Shown: positions 23,386 to 35,736 of the stretch, piece after piece
Layout: every line of letters begins with the position of its first letter
Position numbering within the stretch: position 1 is the stretch's first letter
Assembly (NCBI GenBank): GCA_024138015.1
Contig: JAMXBB010000008.1
Location: 47,138,934-47,202,933, forward strand
Direction: 5' to 3'
Length of the DNA: 64,000 nucleotides
From: Lumnitzera littorea
Taxonomy: Eukaryota > Streptophyta > Magnoliopsida > Myrtales > Combretaceae
The notes under the pieces: model-generated
Databases searched by the model: none
Seen by the model: only the letters and a program-made list of their open reading frames with translations
What the model was told of the DNA's origin: nothing
Made by a program: the position numbers and the translations under genes

Positions 23386-24886
23386 ACATTGCTATTATAG
23401 TTTTACCATCATTACTACTATTGCACTCATTACTATTACTACATTACTAATACCTCAATTGCACTACATGATCATCATTTCTTGCCCTTTCTCACATAGT
23501 TACCACCCCATCATCACAATTACTTCAACTAATGTACTAATGCTTTCCATTATCACTACAATAATGCTATGCAAGAGATAGGAGTTTACAATGTTTATGG
23601 TATTATCATGCTAATGCTAGTGTTGGTGTTGATGTAAGGGTAATGATATTGGTAGTAGTAGTGGCAACAATAGTGTTAAGACGATGATAGAATGGAGAAA
23701 TGTAATAAAAATAAGTATATGACAACATAAATAGTATAATTATCAAAGCGTTACTTTAGTATAATACTTGTGCATATCAAGTAACGTATAACATTAAAAA
23801 AAAAAAAAAAAACTTGTGTTGTACTTAGCACCAATATATAGCACATCGAATATGGTATAAGAAACTTTGTGCATTGCATTATTCTCCTTGACTTGTATTG
23901 TTTTATCATCTTCATTTTAGATTGATTTGGAAACCAAAAGCCACCTATAATTTTTTGTAATATATAGTATTACATAGATACACACATATATATATATATA
24001 TACACATAAATATTTTGTTATATTGTGATATAATATAGCATTAGTATATATATTATTATATATGTTTTTATCAAAATTGACTTTATGAGGATACAATTGC
24101 TATGTCAATTAAGCTTTCTATTCCTTCTAAAAAAGAAAATGAACATACCATCTCATAGAAGGTAATAACTAATCCATCTAGAGAAGGAATAGCAAAAGAC
24201 ATTAGGAATGAAATTCCTTAAAATAAATTTAACTATAGAAGAGAATATAATCTATTTAAAAAATAATTGTTTTATTTTATCTCTATTACCTCCATGTAAA
24301 TAGTCATAGTGCTTATTGCCACAGATATGAACTAGACATGGAGCAAAGGTATGACTGTTTTTTTTTTTTTTTCAATTACCTTAAAAAGTATACATTAGAT
24401 TTTTCATCACCTTATGTAAAATTCAATCACTTATCTCACCCATGGAGAGCTGTCCTACTTCATCAATCTTTACACTTAAATGAAAACGTACATCAATCTT
24501 GTGTAATCCCAGCTTTTAAGCCTTGTCTAACAAATTGGAGAGGAGACTCCTTCAGGCCCATATCTAAATCCCTCCGAATGTCCATATCCCAATCCTCTAT
24601 TCAGTTGACCATCCAATATTAATCAGCATTGCATATACACTAAAGAGGCTATGTGTTCAAATAAATTATTCTCTTTACGAGATAGGTAGTTCATAACCAG
24701 TCAATATTTATACCAAGATCCAATAAATTCTTCATATATTTTAATTAGGTCACTTGAGTTTCTTATGCTTACGCTTAAGGTGAATAAGATCCTTTATGTT
24801 ACGAGTGAGTCATAGCATTAAAGACTTAAACGAGTCCATAATCTTATTAAAGGTAGGATTTGGTAAAGGAGGTATAGGATCATCAC

Positions 24887-25595
24887 CTGCACTATGATCA
24901 TGAAAGCAGCCGATCTCTTTACTGTTATTGCTCTTGTAGCCGCATAAACCACCTTTTGCTTCACACTTGGAGCAATTTGGTGAAAACCAGATTAGCTGAA
25001 GACCCTTGTTGAGATCATCTGAGGAAGCTTGATAGTGTTGGCCTGGCCAATAACTTGGTACTGCCAGAATGACAGTAACATTGCATATCACCGACATCGA
25101 TTTTGCATAAGCTCTGCTAGAAGTTGCAATAACTGTCTTTGTGCTATTGCTAAGGCAAGGAATTGTGAATTCGGATGTGAAATTCCCTGGACAGTCGAGG
25201 AAAGTGTATTCCACGGAATAATTAGCAAAAAATGGTGACCCCGAAAGATTCAATTGAAGGAGCCGATTAGCAAGGCAGCCTTGGGGGTCATAGAGCTCTA
25301 TCTTCTGTGCTAAATAATCGATGCTGCGGATGAAAAATTGCCCTGAACTAGGAAGTTTCAAAACTGTTTTGCCCAAGCTGCTGCAACTTAGGTTGAAACC
25401 AGGATAGCCGCAGGTCTTGCGCTGCAAGCTTCCTATCCAGAAAGGAAAACGAATAGGCGCACCGCTGTTACATTTTACTTCAGTACAGATTTGTGCTGTG
25501 GTTTGGTTCGGGAAGAGGAAGAGAAGAAGGAAAAGATTGGCTAGGATGGACAAGTTCATGAAGGGGGCTGGTTTTGGTTGATAAGATGTTGCCAT
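24887..25595 (-). pseudogene. ATL21/22-type gene A, exon 1 (GUB_WAK extracellular domain)
   Basis: Encodes a secretory signal (hydrophobic stretch at residues about 13-32) followed by a cysteine-rich GUB_WAK galacturonan-binding-type domain, with FPFWIG and CGYPGFNLSC motifs and several N-x-S/T sites. Near the exon end is the WAK-associated cluster CSKCEAKGGLCGY. In this family the domain sits outside the plasma membrane, ahead of a membrane segment and a cytosolic RING. ATG is at 25595; a second Met at residue 13 is a possible start because a TATA-like element lies only about 20 bp upstream. The donor is CAG|GTGATG after base 24887, leaving phase 1 (709 nt). The same donor exists in gene B. 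If unspliced, the frame runs on and stops at 24810. Called with the exon 2 defect; exon 1 itself is undamaged. Confidence 0.82.
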
Positions 25596-25611
25596 TGAGG
25601 TTTAATAATGT

Positions 25612-25636
25612 GTTGATATAAAAGATGAAAAGTCAA
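25612..25636 (-). promoter_or_regulatory. TATA-like box and W-box of gene A
   Basis: On the minus strand TTGACT (25631-25636) is followed by CTTTTATATC. The block GCATTGACTTT-CATCT-TTATATCAA is nearly the same upstream of gene B (43075-43102). TTGAC[C/T] is the core bound by WRKY factors, so pathogen or elicitor response is a reasonable inference. Confidence 0.5.
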
Positions 25637-27621
25637 TGCTCGTGTTAACGTGAGGTGAACCTGTCTAAAAGCAACCTGCGTCATGGATTATTAAATTGCA
25701 GGAATAGGATGATTGAACTAGCTTTTATAATAACCTAGCAAGACTTACAATATTGGAAGCATTCGACCGCTGAAGCTAAAAAGATTCTGCCTTAAATTAT
25801 GGCTTGTATCAATTGTTAAATTTTGGGAGGCAACAGCACCAACAAGTTTCTTTAGTTGGTACATGCTCAAAGCATTTAACCAGAGTAGAATTTATATGCT
25901 TGAAATTCGGGTTGTGTCCAGGATGTATAGCTGAAGATGATCCAAAGTATAAATAGCGGGACGATTTTATATGCTAAATTGGGAGATTCAATTATATCCA
26001 TGGTGCTCTTAGGATATCTTCCAACTCTAGATATACTTATTTTTTTCTTTTTTCTTTTTCTTTTTCTTTTTTCTTTCAGCTACAACATAGGTTATAATAT
26101 CGGGAGAGAGAAAATCGAAATTGGTCCACAGATTAGTATTGGTACCACTTAATTACAAGGTTTTGATTTGATATGCTAAATTTGGTGATGAGTACTGTTT
26201 CTCGTTAGTTTTACCGTTCCTCCTCTCATTGAACGTCTTCTTAATGGGTTTTTCTTCCACATTGCAATGGGCGACTGCATAATTAATCATATTATAAAAA
26301 GGGTAGGGGTTGATGTCAATGGACAAATTGAGAATACTATAAGAAATATCAGAGAATCTGAAAATAATAATAAAATAGTAATTGCATTGAAATATTGACA
26401 TAATATTGCTTAAAATTCGTGGTTCTCCAAAATTGTAGTGCTTCGCAACCTAATAGCTCTCCTCCGATTTCGTAACATTATCTCTTATTAGCTAAAATTT
26501 GGGAGCTTTCTCCAAAGTTGGACCTTTGATCATGATGTGGTACGTGATTTAAAGAAATGGAGGGCAAGGGTATGGAGACGGGTCATGCACTTTTCCTGTG
26601 AAGGTAATACCAAAAATCGCAAAAAATGCAATGAACCTTGGTGTGGAGGATGCAGGGGTTTTAATTTTTATACCCGTGACCTTTTTAATAATAATTAAAA
26701 TGGTCTCAAAAAAATAACTATCCAAATAGTATTACGAGTGTGCATACTTGCCTTTAATAATTTATTTAGCTTGAAGGTGCGTACTATACTCGCGGTCAAG
26801 CCTTGTTTTATAGAAAAGAATTAGCACTCTATGCTGAAGTTGCGCCTTTCGTAGAACACTTACGCACAATAGGGAAACATTAGTAGCATCCAGCTATATA
26901 TATATAAATATTAGTAACAGTCTAAAATGCTTATTAGAATTACTTAACTCAAATCAACAAACAAACTAAAATGCATTTATTCAAAGTAGTTTCAGGATAT
27001 TAGAAGATATGTTTAAGTTTAAAAAATTTAAAACTTATATCTACAGAGTAAAATATACATAAGATCTTATACCTTATACATTCTTTATCCGCTCATGGCT
27101 AATTGCCACATGAAATAACAACATTCAATGGTCACTTCCAAAATGGATATTGGCAAAAAATTATATAGCCTATTTTTCCCTTGATCAGCATGGGATGCCT
27201 TATCGAATGGTAAGATTTTGCCACTATTTATTTACAACTAAAAAAAAAAAAGAATTATCTGCTTGTTGATAATTTTTTCACCTCTTTATATTGTTGGACA
27301 ACCTAAATAAATGTACCAGTGCTATAATTTATCTTATTGTCCAATAATCAAGCATTACATCTATACTCTTCAGGTATTCCTTTCATTCATCATAAAAAGG
27401 AAAAAACTTATGAACTAAATATATATATGTATACCAGCATAATGAAACCATCTTTGACAGACTGCACATTATTGTGAACAAATACATTGATATATTCCCG
27501 CTCTCTAAGTGATAAAGCATTAGGTCCCATAGAAGTACCAACAACATATCTTTCCATGTATATACAAGAAGGTGACTAATTTTATGAGTTCAATGGAGCC
27601 ATCATAATTGCATTAACTAGG
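25637..27621. other. Intergenic DNA between genes A and B
   Basis: Upstream region of gene A and downstream region of gene B, both on the minus strand. About 40 bases beyond the W-box are still similar to the gene B promoter. No other gene recognised. Confidence 0.5.
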
Positions 27622-28046
27622 TTAGACTAAGGATGGATGGTTTCTGCAAACTGGGCAAGTAATGTTTTTCTTAAGCCATTCATCTATACATTTGGCGTGG
27701 AAACAGTGTTTACAGTTCGGAATACATCTTAAAATCACCTTCGATTGAAATTCTGATAGGCATATTGGACATGTGTTACTGTTTGACCCCGTTATGCATC
27801 GACTTTCGCCTAGGACCACTTTTGTAAAGGATGCAATTGTGGCTTCATCCAAACCAATCGTGATCACCATTGGTTGCGGAGTTATAGTAGTCAAGTTGCT
27901 ACCTTGGTGTAAGTTGTTACGGTTGATGCCAACATTTCTCCTATCGGAATGTGAAGCCGAACGTCTTGCTACTATTGTAAAGATTTTAGCAAATAGCGAG
28001 ATTGACATAAAAATCATCCCGAGTATTAGTCGCTTCTTTGAGTGGC
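27622..28046 (-). CDS. ATL21/22-type gene B, exon 2 (membrane segment and RING-H2)
   Basis: The second exon of a RING-H2 E3 ubiquitin ligase of the ATL family. It follows a good acceptor (TCCTTTTAG|GCCACT on the minus strand) and is 425 nt long. Joined to exon 1 in phase 1, the frame reads Gly-His-Ser-Lys-Lys-Arg and stays open, followed by a hydrophobic segment, the ATL signature GLDEATI and a complete RING-H2 (CPICL ... CKHCFHAKC ... CPVC) with all eight ligands. The RING recruits an E2 enzyme and would act on the cytosolic side of the membrane. With exon 1 the product is about 359 residues, a normal size for the family. Confidence 0.85.
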
Positions 28047-28989
28047 CTAAAAGGACAAGTGCATAATAGTAAGTGTGTTTTTCAAATTATGAAGCATGCT
28101 AGATTGCGAGTGAATCCTTTTAATTATATGGAACATTAATACAATTTATATGAGACCAAACAATTTATTGCTGAATACTAAATCGCAATTTCCATTTCAA
28201 TGTCTAAATTCACTTGTTTGAAACAAATAGCTACACCAAATTTCAATAATGTGAATTTACTATAAGAACAACGTAAACATTGTAAGTAAAATTTGAATGC
28301 TCAAATAAATCCACATATCGAAGAATGTAGAAATTGAATGGGTTAATATCAGAGTTCACACTTTAATTTTGCCACATTTTGCAATTACACACGTAAAGTT
28401 TCGATTTATCTAATTATATACTCAATTAAAGATTTACTTGTCTCTATTTATATTTAATTAACTCTAATTTACATCATTAGTCTAACTAGAACAATCAATC
28501 AATGGGGTGGCTGTTTACAACCATTGGGCAAGTGGGAAGGGAGAGGGGGTATAAGGGGGATGGGGGGAGGGTTAGCTTATGTAATATTAGATAGATGACC
28601 ATCGGCCACTCTTTGTAAAATAATGGGTTATGTGACCCAATAGCTACTATGAGTGATTGCATTGGCTTTAAAGGGATTACGCAAATCCTTAAAGTCGTGG
28701 ACAGCTACTTTATTGGCTGATCATACTGACTATATTAATAGTATGAATTGGAATTGAAATATAAATTTTGACTACTAAATCATTAATTAGATAAATAATT
28801 AGACAAATCAAAACTTTAAGTACATAATTATAAAAAATGATAAAATTGAGATTAAATCATTACACCACCCTAAATTGAAGCAACTCTCTTATCTAGTATA
28901 AATTAATAATAAATATATTAAACAACACAAATAGTTGATTTAGATTCCAAAAGTCAAATAAGCACTTATGCATTGGTACATCAAACCTT

Positions 28990-31900
28990 AGGCATATAGT
29001 TTGTTAGGAGAATCTTTTATTTATACGATATATATTTTAGAAGGAATTAAAATAATATATAGAAGAATACTACGTATAGTTGTATTCTAACATATCATAG
29101 TTGCTCATTAATATATTTTAAGATAGTTACTCCTAGGTACCAATTGGTATCAAAGTTAAGGGAAGAGTATATAGTCTAATAGTTTAATTTATATTTTCTT
29201 TGTGAAAATATATCTTATATTTGCTATTCACTTGGGACGATTCCTTGATGGAAATTCCTTGTGTTATAATAAGCCTATTGAAGCCTAGTATAAATCTCGT
29301 TTTGAGTTAAGAGTAGTAAAAGGTCATAAATTGGAAATCACAACATAGGATTTCACAACATAGGATTAAAAATAGTCTTACGAAATATATCTATAAGATT
29401 AGATAAATTATTTTTTTTTTTTTAAATATGAATTTACTTAGAAGAACTTTGTCCTCTTATAGCTTTGTTTCTAATGAGTAATGAGAAGAATCTATGCTAA
29501 ATAAAAGAAAATGGAATTACATTCATATAGGTCTAGTCTAAGTAGATGAAAAACCTCTTACCAAATTAAGATTAGATACTTCTGTCTTCATGATTTTTAG
29601 AGATACCATCCAATTTGAATGTCATCCAAATATTACTTTAAGTCTAAGAGATAAAACCATAATGAGTTCTTTAATTCTTCAAATTAAAACCTATAATTAT
29701 AGAATGATCGAAGGATCAATACCAATGGTTGTAATTTACAAAATATATTTTAAATTAATGAAAATTGGTTTTAGGTCTAAGGCTTATAAGATTGATAAAA
29801 GATATTAAATTCTTCTTATTCAAATAGTCTTAACTAAAACCAATGTCTCTATCTCTAAAATCATTCAAGAGTCTCAAGTCAACTTACCTGAACATGTAGA
29901 AGTAGAGAATCTATTTCTAAAACAACTTGTTTACAATACAAAACCATCAAATGTTATCCAACACCTAAATGGAAAAGTCACCATCCAATTTAACAGGAGA
30001 TCCTTTGATCAACCTAGAAGACCTCCAAAAATAAGATTGATGTCGTCATCTTCTAGAAGATCAGTAAACCTTCCTCATCCTCCACCAATAATCTATATAT
30101 CCTTTCATACTCAATCTAATGAGCAACCAAATATACAACCTAATGTCTAGGATAACCTATTTATTTCTAGAATAGTTAACAATAGGTCAGGTATAACTAC
30201 ACCAGTTTACTAACCATTCAATGAACCAGAACATGGGGAACCTTCATTTTCAAAAGTAGATGATCCAGAACTTAATGTTCTAAAAAAAAAAATTCAAACT
30301 TGATAGGATTTTTCTAAACAAAAAGTTTAATTCACCTAAAAATGAGAAAACTAGAAAATGGTATTTTGAAACTTTTAATAATATTAAACAACAAATAAAA
30401 GATGAATATTATAATTTTATGAATGAAATCGAGTCTCAGATATATTTTTTCAAATGGTTTGAAGAATATTACCTAAAACCTAAATAAATTAATATAATTA
30501 ATAAATGTTTTAAAGGGAAACTAAATGATGGACAAATAATAGAATCTAATCATCCACTACTCAGTAATATTAAAACAATGCATAAGAATACTGAAATAAT
30601 ACTTTAAGCTTAGGAATTAAGAAAATAATAAGTCAAAACGATTTCACTAACTAATATTTACATATCATAAGAAAATAGTTAAACTGAATGGAAGATGTAA
30701 TTAACAATGAAATAAATAAAATCAATGAAAAAACTCATCTTAATAAGGCTAATAAAAATACACATTTATTTAAACCATTTGAAATGTTAAAAAATCTAAG
30801 TAATGAATTTTTAAAAGCTTTAGATAATAGGAAAAGAATGATAAAAAATAAATGATTAGAGAAGAAACTTCATCTTTAAAACCAATTAATATTTTAAATT
30901 TAGACACACCAACTCGTATCAAAAGGGGTATTGTCATAGATGATATATCTTTAGAAAAAATTAATGTTTTGGATGAAATTGATAATGAATCAATTAATGA
31001 CACAATATCCAATATTTCTTTAAAAGATTTAAATATTAATGAATCAAATGATGAAATCAATAAAATTAATTGGAAAGAACCATAAAAATTGTATTATTAG
31101 AGAGTAGCACTTCCTAATTTACTTATTGAAGAAAAGACCGATAACTACCAAAATAAGTATTTTGTAAGATCTACATATGAATAGAATATTGATGGATATT
31201 TAAAACAAAAAATTCTTAATGTCCTTAATGAAATGATAATGTTTTCGAATACAAATAAAACTGTTTTAAATGTTACTGATTATTAAGTAGCACTCCTTTT
31301 AATATATGGTTTTACTGGACAATTAAAAAGTTGATGGGATAATTATCACATTGAGGAACAATGAATTAACATTTTAACTTTATGTAAAATGGAAGAAGAA
31401 TCTTAGATGACAAAGATAAACCAATTCAAGATATGGTCAATACATTAATTTTTTTTATTAGCCAATATTTCATAGGAAATTCTTTTGCATATTAGGGATA
31501 AAACCTCAGATTTATTGTCTAATATGAAGTGTAAGTCTCTAGTAGAATTTAGATAATATAAGGATATTTTCTTTCAAAGAATTTTCCTTAGGAATGATTG
31601 TAATCATCCTTTTTAGAGAAAAAAATTTTATTAGCTAGTTTACCTAAGTTAATAGGAAAACAAGTTAGAAAGAAACTCTGAAAATAAATTAATGACAAAA
31701 TTCCTTATGATAATTTGTTATATAGAGAATTAGCATTTTATGTTAATAAAATCGGAACCAATTTGTGCACTACAATTAGGTTGCAAAAACAATTAAATAA
31801 TGAACAAAACTTAAAACGCCAAAGTCTTGGTGATTTATATGCTCAACATAATCCTTCTTTTGTTGAAAAGAATATAAGAAAAAAAAAAACCTTCTTATTC

Positions 31901-32290
31901 ATATTCAAAATGTTCTCAATGTATAAATAAGAAACCTCGAAAAAGTTCTAATAAAAAATTTTCTAAAAAATTTTGAAGAAACCGATAATGAGAAAAAAGA
32001 AAAATAAACAAAAAAGAAAATCATATAAACAATTAAGGTGTTATAAATGTAAAAAAATTAGTCCTACAGGAAGCTTTTGTAAAATCAATAATAAACTTAA
32101 TGAATTAAATCTTGACAAACAAACAATGGATAATATTTTACAAATATGTTGTGATAATATATCTTCTTCATTAGAAAATGATTGTGATAATAGAATTCAA
32201 GTTAATAACATTGAATCCACACCATCAGAAGAAAATGATGAAATTAATGTTTTAACAAATGAAGAAAATTTTTTTTTTTTGCAATATTGA
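28990..32290 (+). pseudogene. Pararetrovirus copy 1: leader, movement-protein and coat-protein remnants
   Basis: A leader with a tRNA-Met primer-binding site (29145) precedes a start codon at 29428. The frame soon hits a stop and then has an internal deletion before the movement-protein core (about 29540-29950; motif FECHPNITLSLRDKT). Next come a basic Ser/Arg-rich linker (about 29990-30150), a charged helical stretch (about 30300-31080), a coat-protein-like region (about 31130-31950, with GFTGQL and a YVNKIG motif) and a zinc knuckle CYKCKKISPTGSFC (about 32039). The knuckle has Pro at the usual His position. Many stops interrupt it. Confidence 0.7.
29145..29155 (+). other. Primer-binding site of pararetrovirus copy 1
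   Basis: TGGTATCAAAG, complementary to the 3' end of tRNA-Met. Caulimovirid genomes start minus-strand synthesis at such a site upstream of their first reading frame. Confidence 0.65.
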
Positions 32291-32309
32291 TTAGTTACCC
32301 ATTGATAAT

Positions 32310-33585
32310 GAAAGGTCAATTCGTACTACTATTGAAATCGGCCTTAGTAGTGGACCTACCCAGTTTGAATGTCATCCAAATATTACCCTAGGTCTAAGAG
32401 ACAAAACCATAATGAGTTCTTTAATTCTTTAAATTAAAACCCATAATTATAGAATGATAGAAGGAACAATACCAATTGTTGTAATTTACAAAATATATTT
32501 TAAATTAATAAAAACTGCTTTTGGGTCTAAAGCTTAAAGATTGATAAAAAAGGTCAAACTCTTTTTATTCAAATAGACTTAACTAAAGCCAATATCTTTG
32601 TCCCTAGAATGATTCAATGGTCATAGGTTAACTTACCTAAACATTAAGAAGTAGAGAATCTACTTCCGAAATAACCTGTTTACAATACAAAATCATTAAA
32701 TGTTGTCCAACACTCGGATGAAAAAGTTACCATCTAATTCAACAAGAGATTCTTTAATCAACCTAGAAGACCTTTAAAAATAAGATCGATGTCATCGTCT
32801 TCTAGAAGATCAGTAAACCTTCCTCTTCCTCTACCAATAATCTATATACCCTTTCATACTCAATCTAATGAGCAACCAAATATACAACCCAATGTTTAGG
32901 ATAACCCATTTATTTCTAAAATAGTTAATAATAGGTCAGGTATAACTAAACTAGTTTACTGACCAACCAATGAACCAGAACATGGGGAACCTTCACTTTC
33001 AGAAGTAAGTGATCTAAAACTTAATGTTTTAGAAAAATATTTTGAACTTGATAGGATTCTTCTAAATAAAAAGTTTAATTCGCCTAAAAATGAGAAAAAT
33101 TAGAAAATGGTATTTTGAAACTTTTAATAATATTAAGCAACAAATAAAAGATGAATATTATAATTTTATAAATGAAATCAAGTCTTAGATATATTTTTTC
33201 GAATGGTTTGAAGAATATTCCCTAAAACCTAAAGAAATTAATGTAATTAATAAATGTTTTAAATGGAAACTAAATGGTGGACAAATAATAAAATATAATC
33301 ATCCACTACTTAGTAATATTAAAACAATGCATAGGAATATTGAAATAATACTTGCGCCTTTCAAAAATGTGATGGAAGAAGAAGGCTCTAGAATTAAGAA
33401 AATAATAAGTCAAAACAATTTCACTAACCAACATTTATATACCATAGGAAAACAATTAAACAGAATGGAAGATGCAATTAATAATGAAATAAATAAAATC
33501 AATGAAAAAACTCTACTTAATAAGGCTAATAAAAATACACCTTTATTTAAACCATTTGAAATGCCAAAATTTTCTATTTAGTTGT
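32310..33585 (+). pseudogene. Pararetrovirus copy 2: movement protein to helical region
   Basis: Repeats copy 1 from the movement-protein core (about 29610) to the helical region (about 30790), with many base changes and stops. It is joined directly to the coat-protein end of copy 1 without a leader or protein N-terminus. It ends abruptly at about 33585, where the sequence turns into an opposite-strand copy. Confidence 0.7.
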
Positions 33586-34140
33586 TTGATATATTTAATC
33601 ATAAGATATTTTTGGTATTTTCCAATCATCTATTATTTTATCATAAATTCTTTTGATTGCTCATTAGAAGCAAAGCTAGAAGAGGACATAGTTATTCTTA
33701 GTAAATTTATATTTTCCAAAAAGATTAATTTATCTAATTTTATAGATCTATTTCACAGGATTATTTTCAATCCTATGTTGTGATTTCCATTTTATGATCC
33801 TTTACTACCCTCAACTCAAAATGGGATTTATGCTAGCTCTTAGTAAACTTATCACAATACAAGGAATTTCCACCAAGAAATCGTCTTAAGTGAATAACAA
33901 ATATAAGATAAATTTTCATAAAGAAAATCATCTTACAAAGAAAAAATAAATTAACCTATCAAATTATATACTCTCCTCTTGGTTTTGATATCAATTGGCA
34001 CCCAAGAGTAACTATCTTAAAATATATTAATATGCAACTATGATAGATTAGAATACAACTATATGTAGTATTTTTTTATATATTATTTTAATTCCTTCTA
34101 AAATATATATCATACAAATAAAAAGGTTCTCCTAGCAAAC
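33586..34140 (-). pseudogene. Pararetrovirus copy 3 (inverted): leader and start of the first reading frame
   Basis: Read on the minus strand it repeats the leader of copy 1, including a mutated primer-binding site (about 33983-33993), and the first codons of the reading frame. The expected start ATG is changed to ATA. Further stops follow within about 40 codons. Confidence 0.68.
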
Positions 34141-35179
34141 TAAATGCCTAGACAATATAAAATAAAAATTCTAAAGTGTCTTCTAAATAAGGATAAAAAT
34201 TAATTAAATCATTGTCATTATTATCTTTAGTTTTTTGACACATTTAATATTATATTTATCAATCTTAGTACGTAGCGTTGTCTTTCTAGATCAATAGGAA
34301 GCTTGCAAAATCCTTACCTTTTCTTTTGATCACTCCCAATTTCTAGCCAACATATTAAAGATCTTTTTATATCATTAATAAATTTAATATATATTAATCC
34401 TATAAATTGGTATGTGTATGTTCTAGGTATGTGGTGTTATTTACGTTTTTCAATCAATATACTTTAGAATTATAACCACCATAGCCCAATATTACTATTG
34501 ACACCAAATAGGATCTTAATACCAATTACTACTATATAATAAAATATAATACCATTCAAGAAATTCTACAACATTATCTAAACAATCACAATCATTAATA
34601 TAAATAAAAAATTGTGAAATGAAATAAAAGCAGAGATAGAAATAAAAACTACCATAAGCGGCAACACCAAGGCTAGTGGGGCTTCATGCAGAAATATTAA
34701 AGTGCATAATCATTAAATATATAAAATAAACTTTAATATAAAACCACTATAAGCGGTAATACCAGCCATTATGGGGTCTTGTAACAATTGATAACAAATT
34801 AATAAATTTTGTGGAGTTACACCTAATTAAATTGGAGATTTCCTACACAAGATATAATATAAAAAAGGGTGACAATAAAATAGAAATTTTATTTGAATAA
34901 AAAGATCGTACAAAATATAAGAGCATTACATTCAGATCATTAAAAGAAAATTAAAACATTAAGAGGTACCGGTATTATACCTCAAGATAAAAACCTATAA
35001 ACATTTTAGAAAGAAAAGTATTTGGTTATTGAAAAGAAAATTGATTGGAAGTAGTAAGATTGGATGTAGAAGAGAGTAGAAGAGAAAGTACGTATGTGAG
35101 AAGAGGAAGAGAAGAAAGAAGTAAGAGAAGAGATTATAAGAGAGAAAGATCGAATAGTGAGAGAAGAGGTAAGAAGAGT
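34141..35179. other. Unassigned DNA between inverted viral copies
   Basis: It holds an imperfect direct repeat of about 37 bases (34648-34684 and 34741-34780; each has a TAAGCGG motif and ends GGGGCTT or GGGGTCTT) and a purine-rich stretch (about 35055-35190). No protein similarity recognised. It may include viral sequence too diverged to see. Confidence 0.4.
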
Positions 35180-35691
35180 ACAAGAGGACGATGTGTGTTT
35201 TTGACCTTTTATAAACCAATTCCCTAGCATCTTTGAGAACCATGGAGATAGAAGTATATAATTCTAATTTGATAAGAGGTTTTGCTCCTACTTGGACTTG
35301 ACCTATATATATGTAATTCCATTCCCTGGCATATCTTTTAATTGAGTCAATATTTAAAAGTTTTATTGTTATTAAACCATTAGAGATTGGAATATCGTTT
35401 TTCTCTATGGCTATCACATAATTATTTTTCTAAAAAATTTTCCATTTAGCTGTTTGATATATTTGATTATAAGATGTTTTTCATATTTTCCAATCATTTA
35501 TTGCTTTATTAAAATCTTTCATATGTATTTCATCCCTATTATTTAGCATAGATTCTTCTGATTGTTCATTAGAAGCAAAGCTAGAAGAGAATATAATTTT
35601 TCTAAGTAAATTCATATTTTCAAAATAGACTAATTTATTTAATCTTATAAATCTTTTTCACAGGATTATTTTTATTCCTATGTTGTGATTG

Positions 35692-35693
<2 letters not shown>
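35180..35693 (-). pseudogene. Pararetrovirus copy 4 (inverted): N-terminal movement-protein region
   Basis: Minus-strand leader end, start codon and N-terminal part of the movement protein. Over its first 50 codons it matches copies 1 and 3. It alone keeps the segment that copy 1 has lost, including the conserved GAKPLIKLEL and VLKDAREL motifs. It has a few stops in the first third. Similarity ends near 35200, where a purine-rich low-complexity tract begins. Confidence 0.7.

Positions 35694-35694
<1 letters not shown>

Positions 35695-35730
<36 letters not shown>
35695..35730. repeat. (AT)n microsatellite
   Basis: Uninterrupted AT dinucleotides that cut off the leader of viral copy 4. Confidence 0.9.

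Positions 35731-35736
<6 letters not shown>

Larger units (their letters stand above)
19751..24886 (-). other. Intron of gene A (5.1 kb) with repeats
   Basis: Lies between the CAG|GTGATG donor and the CTAG|GCC acceptor on the minus strand. It contains a TA microsatellite (20385-20419), a poorly preserved LTR-like stretch (about 21060-23385), a run of degenerate ATTACTAC-type triplets (about 23380-23550) and an A-run near 23795. No other gene recognised. Confidence 0.6.
28990..35693. mobile_element. Rearranged endogenous pararetrovirus (caulimovirid) cluster
   Basis: Decayed pieces of a plant DNA pararetrovirus integrated in the intron of gene B. Two partial copies run on the plus strand (28990-32290 and about 32310-33585) and two on the minus strand (33586-34140 and about 35180-35693). 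The leader regions of the first and third copies form a large inverted repeat (about 28990-29480 against 33600-34135). Recognisable are parts of the movement protein and of the coat-protein region with its zinc knuckle. I found no protease, reverse transcriptase or RNase H. Numerous stops and deletions make it non-functional. It resembles petuvirus-like members, but the genus is not settled. Confidence 0.75.

Noticed and set aside
23380..23700. CRISPR- or satellite-like array of ATTACTAC words
   Set aside because: Units are irregular with no constant spacing; better described as degenerate triplet-rich DNA. CRISPR is not expected in a plant nuclear genome.
35045..35227. Arg/Glu/Ser-rich plus-strand frame
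   Set aside because: It is a translation of a purine-rich low-complexity tract on the strand opposite to the viral remnant.
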